Positions 16,762 to 23,818 of a DNA stretch of 64,000 nucleotides are shown here, in pieces. The notes beneath the pieces were generated by a model. The model searched no databases and had not been told where the DNA came from. It saw only the letters and a list, made by a program, of their open reading frames with translations. Location: contig NZ_JAKQZG010000001.1 in NCBI RefSeq assembly GCF_024359545.1, positions 558,001 to 622,000 of the forward strand, given 5' to 3'. The stretch comes from Jiella marina (lineage in GTDB: Bacteria > Pseudomonadota > Alphaproteobacteria > Rhizobiales > Rhizobiaceae). A program made the position numbers and the translations under genes. Position 1 is the stretch's first letter. Each line of letters starts with the position of its first letter.

Positions 16762-17208
16762 ATGTTTTGGCAGATGGTCGCCAAATTGGTGACAGGCGAG
16801 GCCGGCGTCTATCTCGCGCGGATGCGTCGGCTTGCCGGGCTATACGTCATTTTGGCGATCCTCGGGCTCTTGATCGTCGGCTTTCTGATGGGCGCGCTTT
16901 ACGTCTACATCGCAAGCCTCGTCGGTCCGTTGGCCGCGTCGCTCATTTTCGCGGCAGCGTTCTTCGTTCTGGCGATCATCACCTACGCGATGACGATCGT
17001 CGTGCGTCGTCCGCCTCGCAAGCGGGCGGACGACAGGCTTGAACGCGACATTGCGTCGATTGCCGGTGTGGCGGCCCTGTCCAACGCCCCGCTGCTCTTC
17101 CAGTCGGCCCGTCGAAACAAGAAGCTCCTGCTTATCCCGGCCATGGGTGCCGTCGGCTGGGCCGTCTGGCGGGCGTTCACTTCGTACCGCCACCGCGACG
17201 AGTTTTAG
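16762..17208 (+). CDS. Phage holin superfamily III-like membrane protein
   Basis: A 148-residue inner-membrane protein. An N-terminal segment with MRRLAGLY precedes two long membrane helices (about residues 27-53 and 58-82) separated by GPLAA, then a basic loop (RRPPRKR) and a weak third hydrophobic segment ending with AVWRAF. The arrangement matches the Actinobacteria/Proteobacteria holin-like family commonly encoded beside DUF883 proteins and linked to envelope stress. Here it follows a DUF883-like gene by 6 bases, so the two are co-transcribed. It is not evidence for a prophage. Confidence 0.7.
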   Translation: MFWQMVAKLVTGEAGVYLARMRRLAGLYVILAILGLLIVGFLMGALYVYIASLVGPLAASLIFAAAFFVLAIITYAMTIVVRRPPRKRADDRLERDIASIAGVAALSNAPLLFQSARRNKKLLLIPAMGAVGWAVWRAFTSYRHRDEF

Positions 17209-17550
17209 GCAGCGTCAAAGCTCCCTCATGCCCTGCTGGATCGCGATGCCGGCGGGGCGGATAAGCGGCGGGGTACCGGCCCTCACGCGCGGCTCTTCTG
17301 GGCGACACGCCCGTGGTTCGTTCACAACTTCTCGGGCCTTCGTGGCTCTGGGCTTCGGGCGATCTCAAATGGCATCCGTGCACGACAGTTCCGCCGACAT
17401 CGGCGGAAGGAAGATCTTAACGTCGAAACATCCGCCCTTAGATGTGGGCTGTTCGCTTGTCTTGGTGCCCCGCCCGAGCCCATTGGATGGCAAGCCGTCT
17501 TTTATCGTTTGCCACGACCTGAACAGGTTTTGCGGTCATTCGCCGCAGTG
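17209..17550. other. Intergenic region without recognisable gene
   Basis: About 340 bases after the holin-like gene show no convincing frame on either strand. The open frames present are arginine-rich shadows lacking ribosome sites. The EcfG promoter at 17551 begins the next transcription unit. Confidence 0.4.
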
Positions 17551-17576
17551 GGAACGGGCGCCAGTCCTCTCTCGTT
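17551..17576 (+). promoter_or_regulatory. EcfG-dependent promoter, consensus match
   Basis: GGAAC (17551-17555), a 17-base spacer and CGTT (17573-17576) match the consensus exactly. The next plausible gene on this strand starts at 17765, implying a leader of about 180 bases or an unseen small RNA or peptide. Confidence 0.7.
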
Positions 17577-17764
17577 ATTCTCACGACAAAGGCGAACCTT
17601 CGGGCGTGACACCAAGCGTGCCGTAAGCCGCCAAGACGGACTTCCGTGTGCCCCTTCAAAGGCGCGACGACAGTTCGGCAAAGCAATCCACTTCTCGTGA
17701 CGTGACAGACACGGCGGAACGGCCGCCGAACCACGTCGCCAAGAGGTCAGTGAGGAGATAACCC

Positions 17765-18016
17765 ATGACCAAAATGAACGAAACCGAAGCACGACAGGGC
17801 CAGAAGGGGACCCCGATCCTGATGATCCTGGTGGCCGGCCTCGCGCTCTGCGCCATCGTCTTCGTCGGCCTTGGACTCTATGGCTGGGCAATGCCGGATG
17901 CCACCCTGACCGGCGGCGGCACGAGTTCGGTCGAAGTCCAGACCGCGCCTGGCGATGTCGGCTCGACGAACGATACGGTCGTCTCGCCCGATGCACCGGC
18001 ACCGTCGGACGGCTGA
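17765..18016 (+). CDS. Single-pass small membrane protein, probable stress-response member
   Basis: An 83-residue protein with an excellent ribosome site (GAGGAG 7 bases before ATG). A polar N-terminus of 17 residues precedes one membrane helix (about 18-42, ILMILVAGLALCAIVFVGLG), then a Gly/Thr/Ser/Pro-rich tail predicted outside the cytoplasm. I recognise no named family. A consensus EcfG promoter lies about 190 bases upstream, and all neighbours are stress-type genes. Confidence 0.65.
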   Translation: MTKMNETEARQGQKGTPILMILVAGLALCAIVFVGLGLYGWAMPDATLTGGGTSSVEVQTAPGDVGSTNDTVVSPDAPAPSDG

Positions 18017-18201
18017 TCGACCAGCCGCAGAGGGCGGCTGACGAATGGAGGCCGGGTAGCGACCAGATTTGGCTCTGGCACGCTCCTCGGCCTTTTCTTC
18101 GTCCGGCACCCGATCAGGGCGCAGACACCCCTTTTCGCTTCGCGGCCGCAGCAGTGCCCCGGATCCTAGAACACGCATTCGAAATGATCGAGCAACTCCC
18201 C

Positions 18202-18474
18202 ATGGCAGCAAAGAATCAAAACGACGCCAACCCGTCCCTGAAGAATCCCGAGACCTACGAAAGCCTGCGAGAAGACGGCTACTCGAAGGAAAAAGCCGCG
18301 CGCATTTCGAATGCGCAAGCCAACTCCAATCAACATCCCTCACGGCGCGGCGGTGAAAATCCCGCCTACGAGAAATGGACGAAGGAGGAACTCTACGGGC
18401 GAGCCCAGGAACTGGAGATCGAAGGGCGCTCCGACATGACGAAGGAAGAACTGATCGACGCCCTTCGATCCTGA
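18202..18474 (+). CDS. Small Rho-N/SAP-like domain protein (DUF7218-type)
   Basis: A 90-residue hydrophilic protein from ATG 18202; an earlier in-frame ATG at 18154 gives an unlikely extension. The N-terminal half has NPETYESLREDGYSKEKAAR, a motif of small plasma-stress proteins that often precedes a Rho N-terminal-like helix-extended-loop-helix. The C-terminal half (WTKEELYGRAQELEIEG, then MTKEELIDALR) is that SAP/Rho_N-like fold and suggests nucleic-acid binding. It lies in the stress block, but I see no EcfG promoter directly upstream. Confidence 0.7.
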   Translation: MAAKNQNDANPSLKNPETYESLREDGYSKEKAARISNAQANSNQHPSRRGGENPAYEKWTKEELYGRAQELEIEGRSDMTKEELIDALRS

Positions 18475-18526
18475 TGATCGCGACCGGAGCGCAGTACGGC
18501 GACTATCATGCAGGTCTTTCGGCCAT

Positions 18527-19495
18527 TCAGCCTCGATAGGCTTCCCGACCGCCGACCTCTGCCGTTTCCAGCACCGGACTATCGGTGAGATAGGTCGCCT
18601 CGCTCGGCACGAGAACCTTGAGCGCCAGCGGCTTGATCTCGACGACCGAAAGCGCGTCGAGGACATCGAGTTCGCCATCGCGGACCGCACGGTTGGCGTG
18701 GGTCTTGCCATTGTAGGCCAGTTCGACCCGCTGGGCCGTCTTCACGATCAGATCCGGATTCTCGCGCCACTTTCCCATCAGGATATCGAGCGTCAGCTTG
18801 GTCACCCGAGGCAGGCTTCGTTCCGTGCAGATGTAGACGCCCAATGCACCGCCCTTCGGGTTGTCCGCGAACGGCAGGTGCCCGGGTCCGTAAAGATTGT
18901 TGGAGACGGCAATGGCGGAACAGGTCAGCCGCTCGACCCGGCCGTCGATATTGATGACGAGCTCGACCTTGGGCAGTCTGCGCAGCGCCAGAGAGACCGC
19001 ACGTGTCGTAGCCCACATCTTGCCGAAGCGTGAGCGATAGTTGATGCGCTCGCGCAGCCGTACCATGCGGGCATGCAGGCCGGTGGCATACTGGTGGATG
19101 AAAGGCTGGCCATTGACCGAGCCCACGTCTACCGGCGTCACCTCGCCCGCCGCCAAAGCCTGAACCGCGGCATGCAAGTCCAGCGGTATCTGGAGCGTGC
19201 GCGAAAACAGGTTCATCGTGCCCGCCGGCAGAATGCCGAGGGCGATATCGCGGTCCGTCAGCGTGGCTGCAGCCGCCGAAACCGTACCGTCGCCCCCGCC
19301 GACCAGCAGAACATCGATGTCCTCGCGTTCCGCCCCCGCCTCGATCGCGCCGACGATGTCCCCGCCCGCGACGATCTCGACCGAGACCTCATGTCCCTGA
19401 ACCTGGAACTCGTCGCGGATGAAGCGCGAGAGTTCGTCGAGATCGGCGGTCTTGAGGGTTCCGCCGTCGCGGTTCAGCAGGGCGAGTATATGCAT
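18527..19495 (-). CDS. Diacylglycerol/lipid kinase family protein (YegS/DagK-type)
   Basis: A 322-residue protein starting at ATG 19495 (MHILALLNRDGG); the longer frame to 19567 adds an unlikely tail. It has the catalytic glycine loop VGGGDGTVSAAAATL (about residue 62), the PAGTMNLFSR motif (about 90) and the LYGPGHLPFADNP region of the DAGK catalytic family. Members phosphorylate diacylglycerol or related lipids at the membrane. The N-terminal NxxGG and conserved aspartates are present. It is convergent with the small Rho-N-like gene and divergent from the DUF1328 gene, inside the stress block. Confidence 0.85.
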   Translation of the reverse strand: MHILALLNRDGGTLKTADLDELSRFIRDEFQVQGHEVSVEIVAGGDIVGAIEAGAEREDIDVLLVGGGDGTVSAAAATLTDRDIALGILPAGTMNLFSRTLQIPLDLHAAVQALAAGEVTPVDVGSVNGQPFIHQYATGLHARMVRLRERINYRSRFGKMWATTRAVSLALRRLPKVELVINIDGRVERLTCSAIAVSNNLYGPGHLPFADNPKGGALGVYICTERSLPRVTKLTLDILMGKWRENPDLIVKTAQRVELAYNGKTHANRAVRDGELDVLDALSVVEIKPLALKVLVPSEATYLTDSPVLETAEVGGREAYRG

Positions 19496-19828
19496 GATCG
19501 CAAGCCATTGTCCGGTGGGCCGGTTCAGAGCCTTCTTGCTCCGGTTCGGCCAGAAGTGCCAGGGCACAAGATGGGACGGCGAAGCTTCGGGTCAGGTCGG
19601 CGGTCTGCAAAAAACGAAAAAAACTTGGTTTCGATCCCGCAGTCGACGCGGGTGCGCGGCACCGTAGCCTTCGCCTCCTGCCTCCAAGAGCAGACGACAC
19701 ACCGATAGCTGCCCCAAGAAAAACCGGGCATGTGCGTGTCGCTTCCCGCCGGTGCGCCCTAGATCGCCGAACGGGCACATGGCGGTCAGCCAGTGAGCGC
19801 CAGGTGAATACAGTTGAGGGAGTCTACC

Positions 19829-19993
19829 ATGATCGAATGGATCATTATCCTGTTGGTGATTGCAGCGATCGCGAGCCTGCTCGGTTTCCGGGGCGTCGCA
19901 GGCGTTTCGGCCGGTATCGCGAAAATACTGATCTTTATTGTCCTGGTCGGGATCTTGCTGCTGCTGCTGTTCGGCGTGCTTGCTCTCGCCTGA
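19829..19993 (+). CDS. DUF1328 (YtjA-type) small membrane protein
   Basis: A 54-residue protein with a GAGGGAG ribosome site. It is almost entirely two hydrophobic helices (WIIILLVIAAIASLLGF and ILIFIVLVGILLLLLFGVL) joined by a turn with GVAGVSAGIAK, which is the DUF1328 signature. These are stress-associated inner-membrane peptides of unknown mechanism. It lies upstream of the PRC-barrel gene. Confidence 0.85.
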   Translation: MIEWIIILLVIAAIASLLGFRGVAGVSAGIAKILIFIVLVGILLLLLFGVLALA

Positions 19994-20060
19994 ACAGGAT
20001 CGATCCCAGCCTGGAAGGCCGGCAATTGCAAAATTTTTGGCCAAAAAGTCGCAGCGGGCG

Positions 20061-20085
20061 GGAACCGACTTTTTTTCAAATAGTT
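20061..20085 (+). promoter_or_regulatory. EcfG-like promoter candidate for the PRC-barrel gene
   Basis: GGAAC (20061-20065), a 16-base AT-rich spacer and AGTT (20082-20085), the same -10 variant as the nepR candidate. It is about 90 bases before the ATG at 20176. Confidence 0.55.
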
Positions 20086-20175
20086 GTCTAGGCATCTGCG
20101 AGCCGCGCGACCCTCGCGACCAAACTCGGGTCGCGCGGCATGTCTATCCCTACAATAGACGAAGGTATTCCTACC

Positions 20176-22146
20176 ATGATCCGCAAGCTTTTGGCCACTA
20201 CGGCAATCGCCGCCGTCCTGACGGCTCCCGGCGCGATGGCACAGGATTCGAGTGCCACCGATACCCAGACCCAGCAGCCGGCAGCGACGCAGGGCTCCTC
20301 TTCCCAGGAGATGGACGCAACGGGCGTCGCCTCGGAACAGCAGGCCTCCGCCGGTAACTATCTGCAGAACCTTTCGAGCGACCAGTATCTCGCATCGAAC
20401 CTGACTGGTCAGTCGCTCTACGGGAGCGAAGGCGAAGATGCCGAGTCTATCGGCGACATCCAGAACTTCCTCGTGGGCAGCGATGGTAAGGTCGTCGCAG
20501 CCGTCGTGAGCGCGACTGTCGAAGACGAGTCCAAGGTCGTCGCCATCCCGTTCGATCAGATCGGCTGGACGATGGACCAGGACAACGAGGTCCGCGCGGT
20601 TCTGAAGGCCGATCCGAGCGAACTCGCCAGCGCACCGACCTTCATGACGCCCGCGGAGCAGGAAGCCCAGGCGCAGCAACAGCAGGCGGCCTCGACCGAC
20701 AGCACCGGAATGGCGCCTGAGACCGGCACCGGGATGGCGAGCACCGACGCCGCTGGTTCCGGGGCGGCATCGGGTTCGTCCGATCAGCAGATGGCGTCCG
20801 ACGACAGCGAGAACATGGCGGACGGCAAGACCGATCGTCAGACTGCGTCCTCCGAGGGCAGCTCGGGCGATTATCCCGCCAGTGTCGGGTCCGACCAGTA
20901 TCTCACCGAAAATCTCATCGGCACCGGCGTCTACACCGGTCCGGGTGAAGATGCAGAGGATATCGGTGGCATCAATGACCTCGTCTTCGCCTCTTCGGGC
21001 GATGTCGACGCTGCCGTGATCGGCGTGGGCGGCTTCCTCGGAATTGGCGAGAAGGAAGTCGGCGTTCCGTTCGATCGCCTCGAGATGACCCGCAATGAAG
21101 ATCAGGAACCGCTGATCACCGCAGCCCTGACCAGGGAAGATCTGGAACAGGCTCCGGACTTCTCGGGCGAGCGCTCATCGCAGCAGATGGCCGAGGGCGA
21201 GGCTCAGCAGCCCGCCGATGACGGTAGCCAGACGGGCGACCAGATGGCCGCTGCGACCGGTGCCGCCGCGGGCTCGGCTGCAGGCGCTGCCGATCAGGCG
21301 GGTGAAAACATGGAGCAGGCCGCTGACAACGCGGGCCAGGCCATGGAAAATGCCGGCGAAGCTGCGGTTCAGACGGCCGACAACGCCGCTGACGAAGCGG
21401 GTGAGGCCATGAACGAGGCTGGCCAGGCGACTGAGCAGGCCGCCAATGAAGCCGGTCAGGCCATGGACAACGCCGCCGACGAGGCTGCCCAGACCGCTGA
21501 CAATGCTGCCGATGAGACCGGCGAGGCCATGAACGATGCCGCTCAGGCGACCGAGCAGGCCGCCAACGAAGCTGGCCAGGCCATGGAGAACGCCGGCGAC
21601 CAGGCTGCTCAGACGGCCGACAATGCCGCTGACAGCATGACCGCCGAAACCGATGGCGCCATGGCCCAGAATGATAGCGGCATGGCGACGACCGGAACCA
21701 TGGGCACCTCGGGTGATGTCGCCAGCACCGCTTCGACCGGTGGCAGCGACCTGCGCTCGCAGCTCAGCGAGGTCGAGGACAATGCTCAGCTGACTGCGGA
21801 CGACCTGATGGGCACCACCGTCTATGGTCCGAACGACGAGACGGTCGGCGAGATCGGTGACATCGCCATGAGCGCCGAAGGTCAGGTCGATGCCGTCATC
21901 ATCGATGTCGGCGGCTTCCTCGGGATTGGCGAAAAGCCGGTCGCGGTGGGCATGGATAACCTCTCCTTCATGCGCGACAACAACGGCTCGCTTTATCTCT
22001 ACACGGAGTTCACCGAGGATCAGCTCGACAACGCTCCGGAGTACAACAGCGAGACCTACGCCGAGAACCGCGACACGATGCGGATCGAAAGCAACAGCGC
22101 TTCGGGCTCTTCGAGCGACCCGGCAGGAACTGCCGAAGCCAATTGA
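20176..22146 (+). CDS. Secreted three-domain PRC-barrel protein with alanine-rich LEA-like repeat
   Basis: A 656-residue protein. The start at 20176 gives a clean Sec signal peptide ending at AMA-Q. Three PRC-barrel domains lie at about residues 65-155, 238-330 and 532-625. Domains 2 and 3 share VGGFLGIGEK, and each domain ends in a D/E-L-x-x-AP-x-[FY] motif. Between domains 2 and 3, residues about 358-491 are an Ala/Glu/Asn/Gln/Asp-rich amphipathic helix resembling late-embryogenesis-abundant or apolipoprotein repeats, including a 40-residue exact-length tandem unit. The linkers are Gln/Ser/Met-rich. Related multi-PRC proteins are common stress-induced periplasmic proteins in Rhizobiales. 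An EcfG-like promoter lies upstream and a strong terminator downstream. Confidence 0.85.
   Translation: MIRKLLATTAIAAVLTAPGAMAQDSSATDTQTQQPAATQGSSSQEMDATGVASEQQASAGNYLQNLSSDQYLASNLTGQSLYGSEGEDAESIGDIQNFLVGSDGKVVAAVVSATVEDESKVVAIPFDQIGWTMDQDNEVRAVLKADPSELASAPTFMTPAEQEAQAQQQQAASTDSTGMAPETGTGMASTDAAGSGAASGSSDQQMASDDSENMADGKTDRQTASSEGSSGDYPASVGSDQYLTENLIGTGVYTGPGEDAEDIGGINDLVFASSGDVDAAVIGVGGFLGIGEKEVGVPFDRLEMTRNEDQEPLITAALTREDLEQAPDFSGERSSQQMAEGEAQQPADDGSQTGDQMAAATGAAAGSAAGAADQAGENMEQAADNAGQAMENAGEAAVQTADNAADEAGEAMNEAGQATEQAANEAGQAMDNAADEAAQTADNAADETGEAMNDAAQATEQAANEAGQAMENAGDQAAQTADNAADSMTAETDGAMAQNDSGMATTGTMGTSGDVASTASTGGSDLRSQLSEVEDNAQLTADDLMGTTVYGPNDETVGEIGDIAMSAEGQVDAVIIDVGGFLGIGEKPVAVGMDNLSFMRDNNGSLYLYTEFTEDQLDNAPEYNSETYAENRDTMRIESNSASGSSSDPAGTAEAN
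21370..21633 (+). repeat. 120-bp in-frame tandem repeat (2.2 copies)
   Basis: Unit 1 is 21370-21489 and unit 2 is 21490-21609; a third partial copy starts at 21610. Each unit encodes 40 residues beginning QTADNAADE and containing ATEQAANEAGQAM. The copies have diverged mainly at synonymous sites, so the repeat is not brand new. Confidence 0.85.
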
Positions 22147-22220
22147 GAGTGACGGGGACGCTGGAGCAAATCAGCATCTCCCAGCCCAATGAACAGCCAG
22201 GCTCTTCTTGAGCTTCTTGA

Positions 22221-22247
22221 AGCCCGCCTCCTCAGGCGGGCTTTTTT
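22221..22247 (+). terminator. Rho-independent terminator of the PRC-barrel gene
   Basis: AGCCCGCCT and AGGCGGGCT pair around a CCTC-type loop, followed by six T. It is 75 bases after the PRC-barrel stop. Confidence 0.9.
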
Positions 22248-22417
22248 CGTTCACGACATGATGATGGGGAGGCCATGCGGCTTCGCGTCATCGCGACCGA
22301 AATTCCGCTATTGATTACACTTCATTACACCTGCGAGCGGATTATCGTCGGATTGTTCGTTATGCTTGCGATTATGCGTTCAAGCACGCTCGGCCGCAAT
22401 TTCGGAGTCCGCCACGC

Positions 22418-23818
22418 ATGGCATTTCTACGGCAGATCGTCGTCACTCTGGTGATCCTCCTCGCCATGCTCGCCGCCTACATCAAGTTCGAGCCGGCAGC
22501 GGGGCGCGCCTTGCTGGCCCTCGACCTTCCGGCGCAGGCGTTGATCCGATCTGCCGTCTTGTGGATTGCCCCCGAAGCAGGCGAGCCGGTAACTGCCGAC
22601 GCTTCCAGTGGTCGTGGCGGGCGCGGCCGCTTCGGCGGCGGGGGCGCGACACTGGTGGTGACCGATCCGGTCGAGATCAGCCGTACGCGGACGGAAATGC
22701 ATGCGATCGGCACCGGCGAAGCCGCGCGTTCCGTCACCGTCTACCCCGATAACACCACCGGCATCATTGCCAGTGTCGGTGTCCGATCCGGCCAGGCCAT
22801 TGCAGCCGGCGACGTTCTGGTCGAACTGGAACGCTCGACCGAGGAGCTGGCCGTCGACCGGGCTCGGATCGCTCTGGAAGCTGCCGAAGCCAAGCTCGAA
22901 CGCTATCAGCGTCTCGCGCGGTCGCGCACGATCACCGCGGTCGAGGTCGAGGATGTCGTGCGCGAGCGCGACAATGCCCGTTTCGACCTGCGCTCTGCCC
23001 AGATCGCGCTCGACAAACGGACCATCAAGGCGCCGATCGACGGGCGTGTCGGCATCGTCTCCGTCGACCAGGGCGATCTCGTCAACAGCCAGACGGCGAT
23101 CGCCACCATCGACGACCGCAGCCGGCTCAAGGTGATCTTCTACACACCGGAGAGCTTCGTCTCGGAACTTTCTGTCGGCCGGCCGGTCGAAGCCGTTTCC
23201 ACCGCCCAACCCGACCGGGCCTATCAGGGCGAGATCAGCGCGATCGACAGTCGCCTCGACGAGGCGTCGCGGACCCTGCGGACCGAAGCCCTGATCGAAA
23301 ATTCCGGGGATACGCTCCGGCCGGGCATGTCCTTCACCGTGTCGCTGTCGCTCGATGGCGATGAGTATCTCTCCGTCGATCCGATCTCGGTCGTATGGGA
23401 GCGTAGCGGTCCGATCGTTTGGAAGGTCGTCGACGGTCAGGCCACCAAAGCGCCGGTGCGCATCATCGAGCGAAACATCGACCGCGTTCTGATCGCTTCC
23501 GAGGATCTCGAGCCGGGAGACGCGGTCGTGGTCGAAGGCCTGCAGTCCATGCGGCCAGGCATCTCGGTTCGCACGCTGGATGATGCCGATAGCGAGGATA
23601 CGGCACCTGTCGCGGAAAGGCCGAACGGCACCGCGGCCTCCGAGGATCGTCGGAGCGAACGCGTGTCCAACGATGGTACGACGGAACTCCAGCAGGAGGG
23701 CGTCTCATCCGGGATCGTCGTCGGAGCGGCGGTCGCCGAGGATATCGGCAACAGGACGCCGGGCGGCGGCTCCGGCGACGCGGCGACCAATGATGCCGGC
23801 ACGGGAACCGTCCGGTGA
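22418..23818 (+). CDS. RND efflux periplasmic adaptor subunit (MFP/HlyD family)
   Basis: A 466-residue membrane-fusion protein. A single N-terminal membrane helix (residues 4-21) is followed by a Gly/Arg linker. The biotinyl-lipoyl halves flank an alpha-helical hairpin (RARIALEAAEAKLERYQRLA ...), and a beta-barrel carries KAPIDGRVGIVSVDQGD, the family signature. The last 85 residues after SVRTLDD are polar and low-complexity, longer than usual. It bridges the RND pump to an outer-membrane channel, not seen here. The stop overlaps the GTG start of the pump gene. Confidence 0.92.
   Translation: MAFLRQIVVTLVILLAMLAAYIKFEPAAGRALLALDLPAQALIRSAVLWIAPEAGEPVTADASSGRGGRGRFGGGGATLVVTDPVEISRTRTEMHAIGTGEAARSVTVYPDNTTGIIASVGVRSGQAIAAGDVLVELERSTEELAVDRARIALEAAEAKLERYQRLARSRTITAVEVEDVVRERDNARFDLRSAQIALDKRTIKAPIDGRVGIVSVDQGDLVNSQTAIATIDDRSRLKVIFYTPESFVSELSVGRPVEAVSTAQPDRAYQGEISAIDSRLDEASRTLRTEALIENSGDTLRPGMSFTVSLSLDGDEYLSVDPISVVWERSGPIVWKVVDGQATKAPVRIIERNIDRVLIASEDLEPGDAVVVEGLQSMRPGISVRTLDDADSEDTAPVAERPNGTAASEDRRSERVSNDGTTELQQEGVSSGIVVGAAVAEDIGNRTPGGGSGDAATNDAGTGTVR

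Noticed and set aside
16762-17208. Holin-like gene as a sign of a prophage
   Set aside because: No other phage genes are nearby, and this family is commonly chromosomal beside DUF883 proteins.
17438-17734. 98-codon minus-strand frame in the stress block
   Set aside because: Arginine-rich with no ribosome site, and it runs across the EcfG promoter on the other strand; likely non-coding.
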